A DNA stretch of 64,000 bases, taken from the NCBI GenBank assembly GCA_949288855.1, contig CASELS010000003.1, positions 62,001 through 126,000 on the forward strand. Direction: 5' to 3'. Both the position numbers and the translations under genes were made by a program. Positions 1-8,137 of this stretch are shown piece after piece; the first letter of the stretch is position 1; every line of letters starts with the position of its first letter. The stretch comes from an uncultured Collinsella sp. (GTDB lineage Bacteria; Actinomycetota; Coriobacteriia; Coriobacteriales; Coriobacteriaceae). The notes beneath the pieces are model-generated. The model did no database searches. It was not told where the DNA came from and saw nothing but the letters and a program-made list of their open reading frames with translations.

Positions 1-74
1 GCTTCATGTGCGATTAGAACAACTTGATTGCACGGGAATGTGGTACTTGTACGCGACAAGATTACTGTGACTTT

Positions 75-114
75 AAAAAAACCGGAGGGTCGGCTCGATG
101 GGAACCGACCCTCC
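75..114 (-). terminator. Rho-independent terminator of pnp
   Basis: A perfect 10-bp inverted repeat (84-93 and 105-114, GGAGGGTCGG and its complement) is followed on the minus strand by seven T residues (75-81). It lies just downstream of the pnp stop codon, so it should end the rpsO-pnp transcript. Nothing else is recognisable between 1 and 74. Confidence 0.9.
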
Positions 115-145
115 GTTCTAACTACCTACAAGTATCGAGGTGTTC

Positions 146-2407
146 TTACGCCTCGTGATGGCGGCGCGGAACACGACCGTTGCCGCCGTTGTCACCGGGA
201 CGGCGAGGACGATCGCCGTGACCGCGGCGCTCGCGATCCTTGGAATCACGACGCGGACGGCCACCGAAACCACGGCCGTCGTCGTGAGAGGCACCGTTGC
301 CGGAACCGGCGGGAGCCTCGGGCTTATCGAGGCGGTCGAGCGAGATCTTGCCACGCTCGTCAACCTCGATAACCTTGACCTTTACCTCATCGCCGATGTT
401 GAGGACATCCTCGACCTTCTCGACGCGGCCCTGGGCGACGCGGCTGATGTGCAGCAGGCCGTCCTTGGAGGGCGTAAGCGAGACGAAGGCGCCGAACGGC
501 TGAATCGAAACAACGCGGCCGCAGAACTCCTCGCCCACCTCGGGCTCGTGCACGATGAGCTTGATGCGCTCGATGGCCTCATCAACCGAGGTGCCCACGC
601 CGCCAACGTAGACGGTGCCGTCCTCCTGGATATCGACGGAAGCGCCGGTTTCGTCCTGGATGCCGCGGATGGTCTCGCCGCCCTTACCGATGACCTCACG
701 GATTTTGTCGGTCGGGACGGTGATGGAGGTGATGCGCGGCGCGGTCGGACGGGTCTCCTCGCGCGGGCCGGGAACGACCTCGAGCATCTTGTCGAGGATG
801 AACGCACGACCCTCCTTGGCCTGCTGGAGCGCAGCCTTAAGGATCTCGAAGGTAAGGCCGGTTGCCTTGTTATCCATCTGAAGGGCGGTGATGCCGCGCT
901 CGGTACCGGTCACCTTGAAGTCCATGTCGCCGAGGAAGTCCTCGATACCCTGGATGTCGGAAAGGACGACGGTCTTGCCCTCCTCCTGGATAAGACCCAT
1001 GGCGATGCCGGAGACCGGGCGGGCGATAGGCACGCCGCCGTCCATAAGGGCGAGGCAGCTCGCGCAGGTCGACGCCATGGACGAGGAGCCGTTGGACTCC
1101 ATGACCTCGGAGACGACGCGGATGGCGTAGGGGAACTCCTTCTCGTCGGGAAGGACGGGCAGAAGGGCGCGCTCGGCAAGGTTGCCGTGGCCGATCTCGC
1201 GACGCTTGGGGCTGCCGATACGACCGGTCTCACCGGTGCAGAACGGCGGGAAGTTGTACTGGTGCATGTAGCGCTTGCCCTCGACGGGCTCGATGGTGTC
1301 GAGGCGCTGACCCTCGTTGAGCATACCGAGGGAGAGCACCGAGAGAACCTGCGTCTGACCGCGCTGGAAGAGGCCGGAACCGTGAACGAGCGGCAGATAG
1401 CTGCCCTTCACCATGATCGGACGAATCTCGTCCGCACGACGGCCGTCAACGCGTTCACCGGTCTCGACGACCATGGTGCGCATGGCCTTCTTCTCGAGCT
1501 TCTTGAGATTGACGGGAATCTCACGCTCCCAAGCGAGCTGCTCCTCCTCGGAGAACTCGGCGCGGATGCGCTCCTTCAGATCCTCAACCTTGGCGATGCG
1601 CGAGAGCTTGTCGGCGTCCGCGAGGGCGGCGGCCATCTCGTCGTAATGGGCGAAGATGCGCTCCTCCACCTCGGGGACCGGCTGGTCGAGGATGTACTCC
1701 TTCTGCTGGATGGCGCCGTTGACGCGCTCCCACTCCTCGACGAACTCGCGCTGGGCCTGGCAGAAGGCGCCGATGGCCTCCTGGCCAAACTGCATGGCGG
1801 CAAGCATGTCGTCCTCGGTGACCTCGTCGGCGCCGGCCTCCACCATGGAGATGAAGTCAGCGGTGCCGGCAAGCTCGAGGTCGAGGTCGGACGCCTCGCG
1901 CTCCTCATAGGTGGGGTTGACGATGAACTCGCCGGTCTCGGTGTTGCGGCCGATGCGCACACAGGCGAGCGGACCTTCGAACGGCACGCCACCGAGCGTG
2001 AGGCCGAGCGACGCGGCCATGGTGCAGATCACATCGATGGGGTTCTTCTGATCGGCGACGAGGGACGTCGCGACAATCTGGACCTCGTTGCGGAAGCCAT
2101 CGGGGAAGCTCGGACGGATGGGACGGTCGATCATGCGCGCGGTGAGCGTCGCCTTCTCGGTGGGACGCCCCTCACGCTTGAGGTAGCCGCCCGGGATGCG
2201 GCCCGCGGCGTAGAGCTTCTCGTTGAAGTCAACCGTGAGCGGGAAGAAGTCGTAGTTCTTGCGCTCCTTGGAGACCACGACGGTCACCAGCGCGGTCGTG
2301 TCACCCTGCTTGACGAGCACGGCGCCGGTGGCCTGCTTGGCGAGCTCGCCGCTCTCGAGGGTGTAGGTCTTGCCGTACAGTTCGAAGGTTTTGGATACAA
2401 GTGCCAT
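146..2407 (-). CDS. pnp: Polyribonucleotide nucleotidyltransferase (PNPase)
   Basis: PNPase is the 3'-5' phosphorolytic exoribonuclease that degrades mRNA and can add 3' tails, acting as a trimer in the cytoplasm. The 753-aa protein has the standard layout: two RNase PH-like domains (about 10-145 and 320-480) joined by a helical domain, a KH domain (about 560-618, with the GKGG loop in EVIGKGGETIRG) and an S1 domain (about 625-695). A basic Arg/Gly/Asp-rich tail of about 55 residues follows, as in many actinobacterial PNPases. It lies directly downstream of rpsO, the conserved bacterial order. The start ATG at 2407 follows a purine-rich ribosome site (AAAGAGGAAAA). Confidence 0.97.
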   Translation of the reverse strand: MALVSKTFELYGKTYTLESGELAKQATGAVLVKQGDTTALVTVVVSKERKNYDFFPLTVDFNEKLYAAGRIPGGYLKREGRPTEKATLTARMIDRPIRPSFPDGFRNEVQIVATSLVADQKNPIDVICTMAASLGLTLGGVPFEGPLACVRIGRNTETGEFIVNPTYEEREASDLDLELAGTADFISMVEAGADEVTEDDMLAAMQFGQEAIGAFCQAQREFVEEWERVNGAIQQKEYILDQPVPEVEERIFAHYDEMAAALADADKLSRIAKVEDLKERIRAEFSEEEQLAWEREIPVNLKKLEKKAMRTMVVETGERVDGRRADEIRPIMVKGSYLPLVHGSGLFQRGQTQVLSVLSLGMLNEGQRLDTIEPVEGKRYMHQYNFPPFCTGETGRIGSPKRREIGHGNLAERALLPVLPDEKEFPYAIRVVSEVMESNGSSSMASTCASCLALMDGGVPIARPVSGIAMGLIQEEGKTVVLSDIQGIEDFLGDMDFKVTGTERGITALQMDNKATGLTFEILKAALQQAKEGRAFILDKMLEVVPGPREETRPTAPRITSITVPTDKIREVIGKGGETIRGIQDETGASVDIQEDGTVYVGGVGTSVDEAIERIKLIVHEPEVGEEFCGRVVSIQPFGAFVSLTPSKDGLLHISRVAQGRVEKVEDVLNIGDEVKVKVIEVDERGKISLDRLDKPEAPAGSGNGASHDDGRGFGGRPRRDSKDRERRGHGDRPRRPGDNGGNGRVPRRHHEA

Positions 2408-2423
2408 TTTTCCTCTTTCATCC

Positions 2424-2498
2424 CCCGGCAGCCCTTCTGCCGGGACCTCTCGTGCCGGGATTCACCCGGCGGTGTAGGACCGACCTTTCGGTCCCTAC
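2424..2498 (-). promoter_or_regulatory. Stem-loops in the rpsO-pnp intergenic leader
   Basis: The segment between the rpsO terminator-like hairpin and pnp can fold into at least two more stems. One pairs 2474-2483 with 2488-2498 (GTAGGACCGA against TCGGTCCCTAC, one bulge). The other pairs 2424-2431 with 2437-2444 (CCCGGCAG/CTGCCGGG, perfect). In enterobacteria the pnp leader stem is cut by RNase III and used for autoregulation. A similar role here is only inferred from position. Confidence 0.5.
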
Positions 2499-2501
2499 AT
2501 G

Positions 2502-2525
2502 AAAAGGAGCCCCCGAAGGGGCTCC
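2502..2525 (-). terminator. Hairpin after rpsO (partial terminator or processing site)
   Basis: A perfect 8-bp stem (2506-2513 with 2518-2525, GGAGCCCC/GGGGCTCC, tetraloop) lies just downstream of the rpsO stop. It is followed by only four T residues on the minus strand, so readthrough into pnp is likely. Confidence 0.6.
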
Positions 2526-2537
2526 CGCATGCACAAC

Positions 2538-2816
2538 TTACTGGATGTTGTCGCGGATGCCGAGCTTCGCGATGAGTTCACGGTACTCGACGATGTCGTT
2601 CTTCTTGATGTAGGAAAGAAGACGACGACGGCGACCGACGATCATGAGCAGACCGCGGCGGGTGTGGAAGTCCTTCGGGTGGGTCTTCATGTGCTCGGTG
2701 AGCTCACGGATGCGCTCGGTGGCGATGGCGACCTGAACCTTGGGGTTGCCGGTGTCCTGCGCGTTCTTGCCGAACTCAGCGGTGAGCTCGGCCTTGCGCT
2801 CCTTGGAAACAGTCAT
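2538..2816 (-). CDS. rpsO: 30S ribosomal protein S15
   Basis: S15 is the primary-binding small-subunit protein that contacts 16S rRNA helices 20-22. The protein is 92 aa including the initiator Met, against a usual length of about 89. It shows family signatures such as the LTEHMKTHPKDFHTRRGL segment (about residues 40-57) and the GRRRRLLSYIKKND segment (about 61-74). It precedes pnp as in most bacteria. An AGAAAGGTGAAAC ribosome site is in front of the ATG. Confidence 0.98.
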   Translation of the reverse strand: MTVSKERKAELTAEFGKNAQDTGNPKVQVAIATERIRELTEHMKTHPKDFHTRRGLLMIVGRRRRLLSYIKKNDIVEYRELIAKLGIRDNIQ

Positions 2817-2916
2817 GTTTCACCTTTCTCTTGGCAGGGTCTCCCCTGCAATCCGCCCGATCCGAGGGGCCGCCGGTGGAGCGAACCGCTAGGAACGGGT
2901 AATCCAACAGCTCGAT

Positions 2917-2925
2917 ATACTACCA
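2917..2925 (-). promoter_or_regulatory. Candidate extended -10 promoter for rpsO
   Basis: On the minus strand TGG directly precedes TAGTAT (hexamer at 2917-2922, TG at 2924-2925), an extended -10 with no good -35 at 17 bp. It would give a leader of about 90 nt for rpsO-pnp, which includes a GCAGGG-GAGA-CCCTGC hairpin just before the rpsO ribosome site. Confidence 0.4.
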
Positions 2926-2976
2926 CAAGCTGCGTATATGCATGAAACGCACACGTACATGGTTGCGGAACGCGTG

Positions 2977-4608
2977 CTAGAGCGTACCGGCCTCCAGAAG
3001 CATCTCGCGCGCATGCGCGATTGAGGCTTCACCGGTATCGCCGGAGAGCATGCGAGCCACCTCACGGACGCGCTCATCCCCGGTCACCTTGCTCAGACGG
3101 GTCTCGGGGATATCGCCATCGGACTTAGAGACGACGTAGTGCTCAGTCGCGACGACAGCCACCTGCGCCACATGCGTGACGACGATAACCTGGTGGGTGC
3201 GCGCAAGGTCGGCGAGCACCACGGCGAGAGACCGCGCGACGGCACCGCCCACACCGGCGTCGACCTCGTCGAACACAAGCGTGTCCACACCGTCAGCCTC
3301 GCCGAGAACCACCATAGAGGCAAGCATGACGCGCGAGAGCTCGCCGCCGGAAGCGATACGGCGAAGAGGCCTTGGCGTAAGGCCCGGACCGCTGCGATAG
3401 AGGAGCTCATAGGAATCAGGGCCCGCATCGGTCCAGCGCTCACGGGGAAGCTTGCGGGACTCCCAGACGAGCTCGGCGCGCCCCATCTCAAGACGCGCCA
3501 TCTGGCGCGTGACCTCACGGCAGAAGCGAGGACCCGCAACGTTGCGCGCGCGGCGCAGCTCCTTTGCGGATTGGGCAAGTTTAGACTCGGCTTCCTCCAG
3601 GGCGCGGCGGGCGCGCGCAATGCGCGCATCGCTATCGGATACAAGCGAAAGAAGCTCTTGAGCTTCCGCACGGCGTTGAAATACGTCCTCCATATGAGGA
3701 CCGAACTGACGAAGCAGCCCTTTGAGCGCCGCATAGCGCTCCTGGAGGCGCGCAAGTTCCGCGGGATCGAAGTCGACTCCATCGCGATACCGACGTAGGT
3801 CCTGCGCAACGTCCTCAAGCGTGATGGCGGCACCTGCAAGCATATCGGCGAATTCAGAGAGCTTACCGTCGACGCCGCCCATGCGGGAGAGCTCAGCGAT
3901 GGCGCTGTTCAGCGGGTCGAGCGCTCCTCCCTCGCCTGAGAGCGCCTCGGCCGCTTCATGAGCGCACGCTGCAAGCGCCTCGGCATGCTCTGCGCGGGGC
4001 AGCGTCTCCTCAAGCTCCTCAAGCTCGCCCTCGTGAGGGTCAACCTCGTCAATACGATCGATAGCAAACCGTGCATCCTCTAACCGGAACCCCTCGGTTC
4101 GTGCTGCCGCCTCCACGCGCTCGAGCTCACGAGCGGCCTCGCGGGCTGCTAAAAGGTCGGATCGATAAGCCTTGAGTGGCGTGGCGATGCTTCCCTGCGC
4201 CCAAGCGTCGACCATGCCCACATGCGTAGAGGCGTCGAGGAGGCGTTGGTGCTCATGCTGCCCGCAGAGGTCCATCAAAGGCGCTACGCGTTCAGACAGC
4301 TCACGCACGCTCCCGAGCGATCCGTCGATCCTCACACGGGAACGACCGTCAGCAGAGAGGCGACGCGAGACGGTAAAACCCTCAGTGTCCTTGGCGTCAG
4401 TGAAGATTCGGCCCTCTACCTCAGCATACGGCTCGCCCTCGCGTACCTGAGACGCATCGGCGCGCTCGCCCATAAGCAATTTGAGCGCAGAAAGGAGGGC
4501 AGTCTTTCCGGCGCCAGTCTCACCGGTAAGCACCGTAAGACCGCTTGATAGCGAGAGCTCGGCCTCGCGAATGAGGGCTAAGTTGGAAACGCGAATCTCA
4601 TCGATCAT
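2977..4608 (-). CDS. recN: DNA repair protein RecN
   Basis: RecN is an SMC-like ATPase that acts early in double-strand-break repair. The 543-aa protein has an N-terminal Walker A (GETGAGKT, residues 29-36) and a central helical coiled-coil region rich in Ala, Glu, Leu and Arg (about 150-360). A C-terminal Walker B follows (LVFDEVDAGVGG, about 446-457) after the ABC-type signature region around RIASGGELSRVMLA. The length is normal for the family. Its start overlaps the end of nadK by 11 bp, and the nadK-recN and tlyA-nadK order is common in Gram-positives. It is the last gene of the efp-to-recN run. Confidence 0.96.
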   Translation of the reverse strand: MIDEIRVSNLALIREAELSLSSGLTVLTGETGAGKTALLSALKLLMGERADASQVREGEPYAEVEGRIFTDAKDTEGFTVSRRLSADGRSRVRIDGSLGSVRELSERVAPLMDLCGQHEHQRLLDASTHVGMVDAWAQGSIATPLKAYRSDLLAAREAARELERVEAAARTEGFRLEDARFAIDRIDEVDPHEGELEELEETLPRAEHAEALAACAHEAAEALSGEGGALDPLNSAIAELSRMGGVDGKLSEFADMLAGAAITLEDVAQDLRRYRDGVDFDPAELARLQERYAALKGLLRQFGPHMEDVFQRRAEAQELLSLVSDSDARIARARRALEEAESKLAQSAKELRRARNVAGPRFCREVTRQMARLEMGRAELVWESRKLPRERWTDAGPDSYELLYRSGPGLTPRPLRRIASGGELSRVMLASMVVLGEADGVDTLVFDEVDAGVGGAVARSLAVVLADLARTHQVIVVTHVAQVAVVATEHYVVSKSDGDIPETRLSKVTGDERVREVARMLSGDTGEASIAHAREMLLEAGTL

Positions 4609-5458
4609 GGCGCACCCCGTAGAACACGCGGCTTACCGAGTTGTAGAAGCTCTCGGGACCGTAATCAAGCAAAAGGACATCACCGGGCCCTCGACTCACC
4701 TCTACCCGCTCAACGGCCTCTTCCCCCTTGTAAAACTGACCGTCGACGGAAACCGCAGGAATGGAGGGCCTGTCATGCGACATGGCGATCTCGATAACAT
4801 CGGAGGGCGACGTGAGAAACGCGCGCGCCTGAATGGTGTGCGGGGCGATGGGAACGCAGACCATGCCGGCGTAGTCGGGGCTCACGATAGGGCCTCCGGC
4901 CGAAAGCGCGTACCCGGTGGATCCGGTGGCCGTCGAGATGACCACGCCATCTCCGCGCAAGCGGTCGATGTGGTGGCCGGAAACGGTGATGTCGAACGAA
5001 ACCATATCCGAGAGCGGCCCGCGTGTGAGGGCGAGGTCGTTTAGGGCAAAGGACTCGAGAACGGGCTCGGCATCTGAATCTTGCGACGAGAAGATGCGAC
5101 AGGAGAGCGTCGCTCGCCTGCTTACATGGAGCTCGCCCGCGAGGGCATCGCCCACCACCTTGAGAATATCGGTGTCATCGGGGCTCGCTGCAGTAAGGAA
5201 CCCAACGTGGCCGTACGAGAGACCAAGAATGGGAATCTCACGATAGGCTACGATGCGCGCCGCGCGAAGAAGCGTCCCGTCGCCACCGAGGGAGATGACA
5301 AGGCCGCAACCCTCTATATCGGGCTCAACGGCAATGCCTGAGCGCGTATCCGGCGCCCAGACAACGTCCAGTCCCTGACGGGAAAGCCACAGCTCGAGCA
5401 TGAGGCCGCTCTCTACAGCCTCAGCTTTATCATAGTTGGGAACGAGCAGGATCTTCAT
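4598..5458 (-). CDS. nadK: NAD kinase
   Basis: The enzyme phosphorylates NAD with ATP or polyphosphate to make NADP in the cytoplasm. The 286-aa protein carries the hallmark GGDGT motif at residues 58-62. It also has the NAD-binding Gly-rich segment TATGSTGYALSAGGP around residue 175, and the Asn-Asp pair in FALNDLALTRG. It overlaps tlyA by 4 bp upstream (ATGA) and recN downstream, indicating translational coupling in one operon. Confidence 0.96.
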   Translation of the reverse strand: MKILLVPNYDKAEAVESGLMLELWLSRQGLDVVWAPDTRSGIAVEPDIEGCGLVISLGGDGTLLRAARIVAYREIPILGLSYGHVGFLTAASPDDTDILKVVGDALAGELHVSRRATLSCRIFSSQDSDAEPVLESFALNDLALTRGPLSDMVSFDITVSGHHIDRLRGDGVVISTATGSTGYALSAGGPIVSPDYAGMVCVPIAPHTIQARAFLTSPSDVIEIAMSHDRPSIPAVSVDGQFYKGEEAVERVEVSRGPGDVLLLDYGPESFYNSVSRVFYGVRHDR

Positions 5459-6267
5459 AGACGCTCCACCTTCCCCAAAACGGCATCAACCTGCTCCGCG
5501 CATGACCCGGAGCCCTTGGCGTCTAGGATACCCCGTTTGCCCCAAAGGAAATACTCGACGTTTCCCTTGGCGCCTTTTATGGGCGAGACGCAGACGTCTT
5601 GGGGAACGAGCCCGTTTGCCGCAAATAGCCGAACAACATCGGCAAGGGTACGTCGTCTGACAAGGGGATCACGGACGATTCCGCCTTCGCCCACCTCATG
5701 CGCCTCGGCTTCGAATTGTGGCTTTACGAGCGTCACGAAGGAGCCGCAGTCCGCGAGCACCTCAAGCACCGCAGGCAAGATTCGGGAGATCCTCGTGAAG
5801 GATACATCGCAAACGGCAAGATCGGCTACGCCGCGATAGCCCAAATCAGGAACATCAACGATATTCGTTCGCTCAAGAAGCGTCACCCGAGAATCGTTTC
5901 TGAGCGACCAGTCGAATTGCGCATGGCCCACGTCAACGGAGATGACGCGCTCGGCGCCCCGTTTAAGAAGGCAGTCGGTAAAGCCACCTGTGGAGCAGCC
6001 CACATCCAGACAAGTAAGGCCGGCAGGATCGACCCCGAAAGCGTCGAGCGCGCCCTCGAGCTTAAGACCGCCGCGACCAACGTAGGCACTGTGACCTTTA
6101 ACATGAAGAGCAAGTCCGGGCAGGACCTTCTGACCGGGCGAAGAGAGGCGTTCGCCCCCGGATGAGACGAGACCGGCCATCAAGAGCCGAAGGGCATCTG
6201 CGCGGTCGGCACAGATGCCCTGCGAGATCATCTCATCATCAAGCCGGACCTTCTTCATGCCCGGCAT
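5455..6267 (-). CDS. tlyA: TlyA-family rRNA 2'-O-methyltransferase
   Basis: This is an S4-domain/FtsJ-type methyltransferase. Characterised TlyA proteins 2'-O-methylate cytidines of 16S and/or 23S rRNA and affect capreomycin sensitivity. The N-terminal S4 RNA-binding domain spans about residues 6-66. The SAM-binding motif is DVGCSTGGFTDCLL at about 87-100, and the catalytic-type Asp and Lys lie in AVCDVSF and LVKPQFE. The chosen ATG (6267) shares one base with the xseB stop (TGATG) and follows GGGGGCTTG. An upstream TTG at 6270 is also possible. Confidence 0.93.
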   Translation of the reverse strand: MPGMKKVRLDDEMISQGICADRADALRLLMAGLVSSGGERLSSPGQKVLPGLALHVKGHSAYVGRGGLKLEGALDAFGVDPAGLTCLDVGCSTGGFTDCLLKRGAERVISVDVGHAQFDWSLRNDSRVTLLERTNIVDVPDLGYRGVADLAVCDVSFTRISRILPAVLEVLADCGSFVTLVKPQFEAEAHEVGEGGIVRDPLVRRRTLADVVRLFAANGLVPQDVCVSPIKGAKGNVEYFLWGKRGILDAKGSGSCAEQVDAVLGKVERL

Positions 6268-6545
6268 CAAGCCCCCGTGCCCTCAGCGGAATTGTCAGAA
6301 GCCTCTGCGGGTGCGTCCGAGTCGGCGTCCACAGGACTATCCTGGGCCTCCTCGAGCATAGCGGCCTCTGTGGGGCTCATATCGAAGCTGTCGACAAGCT
6401 CGACGGCCTTGGATCCGAGCTTGATGGCCTCGTCAAACAGATCAAGGCTGCGCTCGAGGGACGTGTCCTTGGAACGCACGGTCGCGATGATCTCATCAAG
6501 GCGTGTGGTGATGTCCTCAAAGGTATGGACGGTCGACTCTGCCAT
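6267..6545 (-). CDS. xseB: Exodeoxyribonuclease VII small subunit
   Basis: XseB is the small helical subunit of exonuclease VII, which degrades single-stranded DNA together with XseA. The 92-aa protein has the family core in about residues 7-52 (TFEDITTRLDEIIATVRS through LERSLDLFDEAIKLG). A long acidic Ser/Ala/Asp tail follows that is not part of the family. The usual partner xseA is not adjacent: the gene upstream is nusB and no xseA is visible anywhere in the window. It is coupled to tlyA by a TGATG overlap. Confidence 0.9.
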   Translation of the reverse strand: MAESTVHTFEDITTRLDEIIATVRSKDTSLERSLDLFDEAIKLGSKAVELVDSFDMSPTEAAMLEEAQDSPVDADSDAPAEASDNSAEGTGA

Positions 6546-6550
6546 AGGGT

Positions 6551-6982
6551 CTACGCCTCCGCCTTATCGGTCTCAGCTGCCGCATCGGATGCAACGGCAG
6601 TCTCGTCATCACTGCCGGACAAGGCAGAATCGTCCGCATCGGTACCGTTAGCGCTGGGAAGCTCGCTCTCGTCCGTACGAGTAAGCTCATCGGCATAGCG
6701 CATCTCGTAGATGGCGATGCGCATAAGGTTGCGGTCGGTCCGCGGAAGGCGCGGCATGCTCCAGTTCTTAAGGGCCTGATCGAGGACCTCGTCAATGGTG
6801 TCGAGGTAGCGATAGCAGCCCTCAGCGAGTGTGCGCGCATAGTCCTCAAGGGGACCCTTGGACAGAAGATAATCGCCCCCAAGGACCTCCTCAAGGGGCA
6901 CGTCTTTCGCTTCAGCCTGAAAGAGCAGCTGGACAGCCTGGCTGCGGGCGCGTGTGCGCCCGCGATCGACTTTTAAGCTCAC
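6551..6982 (-). CDS. nusB: NusB-like antitermination factor with replaced C-terminus
   Basis: NusB binds NusE/S10 and boxA RNA in rRNA antitermination. Residues 8-100 match NusB, with ARSQAVQLLFQAEA at the N-terminus and the conserved RTDRNLMRIAIYEMRY helix. The family then normally continues with a PxKVAINEAVELAK helix and a final FVNGVL helix. Here both are absent, replaced by a roughly 40-residue acidic Ser/Asp/Ala tail ending in a stop at 6551. The overlapping minus-frame reading does not restore the missing helices, so a simple frameshift is not the explanation. It sits 3 bp after the Asp23 gene and 5 bp before xseB. Confidence 0.85.
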   Translation of the reverse strand: MSLKVDRGRTRARSQAVQLLFQAEAKDVPLEEVLGGDYLLSKGPLEDYARTLAEGCYRYLDTIDEVLDQALKNWSMPRLPRTDRNLMRIAIYEMRYADELTRTDESELPSANGTDADDSALSGSDDETAVASDAAAETDKAEA

Positions 6983-6985
6983 GCG

Positions 6986-7348
6986 TTACTCCTTGGGGAA
7001 GACAAGGCCGTCGATGCAGACGTCCACGCGCGCCACACCGACGCCAACCTGGGCGTCGATAGCGTGCACGACCGCCTCACGAACCACCTCGGCAAGCTTC
7101 TTGAAGGGGTAGCCAAAGAAGACGACGAGGTGAACCGTAAGGGCGAGCTCGTCGTCGGCCGTAACCGTGGCCTCGACCGCAGGCGCCGTGGAGACGCTGC
7201 GCGTAGAGAACATGGAGACGAGGTTGCTGGCGAGGTTCTTGTCACCCACCGATGCAACACCCTCGACTTCCTCGACAGCGCGAGAAACAATGGTGGCAAG
7301 CACCTCGGGCGCGATGCCGATGCCGGAAACGATAATCTCGTGAGACAT
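6986..7348 (-). CDS. Asp23/Gls24 family protein
   Basis: This is a small 120-aa Asp23/Gls24 protein. The family is abundant, often membrane-associated through partners, and linked to cell-envelope stress in Gram-positives. The body shows the family pattern: ISxEVLATIVSRAVEEVEGV at the start, an alternating beta-rich middle, and YPFKKLAEVVREAVVHAI toward the end. The ATG at 7348 is chosen because a strong GGGGGAG ribosome site precedes it, and the longer upstream reading frame has Arg/Ser-rich nonsense. It lies between efp and nusB, a position typical for this family. Confidence 0.9.
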   Translation of the reverse strand: MSHEIIVSGIGIAPEVLATIVSRAVEEVEGVASVGDKNLASNLVSMFSTRSVSTAPAVEATVTADDELALTVHLVVFFGYPFKKLAEVVREAVVHAIDAQVGVGVARVDVCIDGLVFPKE

Positions 7349-7388
7349 GGACTCCCCCAATCTTTGGGTAGGGACGGTCTGAGACGTG

Positions 7389-7952
7389 CTAGACGCGGCT
7401 GACGAACTTACCGTCACGCGTGTCGACCTTGATGATCTCACCCTGGTTGAGATACATAGGAACCTGGATGACGGCACCGGTCTCAATGGTGGCCGGCTTA
7501 GTGGAACCCTGAACGGTATCGCCCTTGAAGCCGGGGTCGGTCTGGGTGATCTCGACCTCGATGAACATCGGCGGGTTCACGCCCATGAGCTCATCATCGG
7601 CGTAGAGGAGCTGGCAAATGTCGTTCTCCTTCAGCCACTTGGCATTGTCACCGATGAAGTCGACGGGGACGGGCACCTGATCGTAGGTCTCCATGTTCAT
7701 GAAGTAATAGTGGTCACCGTCGTTGTAGAGATACTGCATCTCCGTGGTGGTAAGGGTGACACTCTCAAACTTGGTACCGGCGTTGCAGGTCTGCTCGACC
7801 ACGCGGCCCGTCTTAAGGTCCTTGGTCTTGTAGCGCACGAACGCACCGCCCTTACCAGGCTTGACATGCTGGAACTCGACAATGGTGCAAACCTTGTCCT
7901 TAATGCGCAGGCCGATGCCGTTCTTGAAATCAGCAGTGGTGATGGATGCCAT
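7389..7952 (-). CDS. efp: Translation elongation factor P
   Basis: EF-P rescues ribosomes stalled at polyproline by binding between the P and E sites. The 187-aa protein has the three beta-barrel KOW/OB layout. The tip loop is KPGKGGAFVR (about residues 31-40), so the residue that is modified in some species is a plain lysine here. The C-terminal signature reads through GAVIQVPMYLNQGEIIKVDT. The ATG at 7952 follows GGAAAGG, and the longer frame upstream is not conserved. No modification enzyme (EpmA, YmfI or EarP type) was recognised nearby. Confidence 0.97.
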   Translation of the reverse strand: MASITTADFKNGIGLRIKDKVCTIVEFQHVKPGKGGAFVRYKTKDLKTGRVVEQTCNAGTKFESVTLTTTEMQYLYNDGDHYYFMNMETYDQVPVPVDFIGDNAKWLKENDICQLLYADDELMGVNPPMFIEVEITQTDPGFKGDTVQGSTKPATIETGAVIQVPMYLNQGEIIKVDTRDGKFVSRV

Positions 7953-8006
7953 GAAACGCCTTTCCATATCAGAGCGCCCGGGGGCGCCAACGTTGCATAC
8001 AGACGT

Positions 8007-8012
8007 AGTATA
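8007..8012 (-). promoter_or_regulatory. Candidate -10 element for the efp operon
   Basis: TATACT on the minus strand lies 55 bp upstream of the efp start, in the 174-bp space after the zinc-ribbon gene. No convincing -35 is visible at 16-18 bp. Confidence 0.3.
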
Positions 8013-8113
8013 CAACCTCGCAGGAATCCTCGCTGCCTCGACAAGCGATTACATAAGCGAAAGATTACGAGTGAAGTCCATTCTCGCTAGCACAAAAGAG
8101 GAGATAGACAAGC

Positions 8114-8137
8114 ATGCCGAGCCAAGCTACTCGGCAT
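8114..8137 (-). terminator. Hairpin overlapping the stop codon of the zinc-ribbon gene
   Basis: A perfect 8-bp stem (8114-8121 with 8130-8137, ATGCCGAG/CTCGGCAT) carries the TAG stop in its loop. The T-rich tract downstream is weak, so termination efficiency is uncertain. Confidence 0.35.

Noticed and set aside
140-2575. Plus-strand open frame of about 811 codons across pnp
   Set aside because: It is the antisense shadow of pnp with low-quality codons; the minus frame has the full PNPase domains.
6517-6894. Frameshift as explanation for the short NusB
   Set aside because: The alternative minus frame across the region is Arg-rich and does not contain the lost NusB helices.
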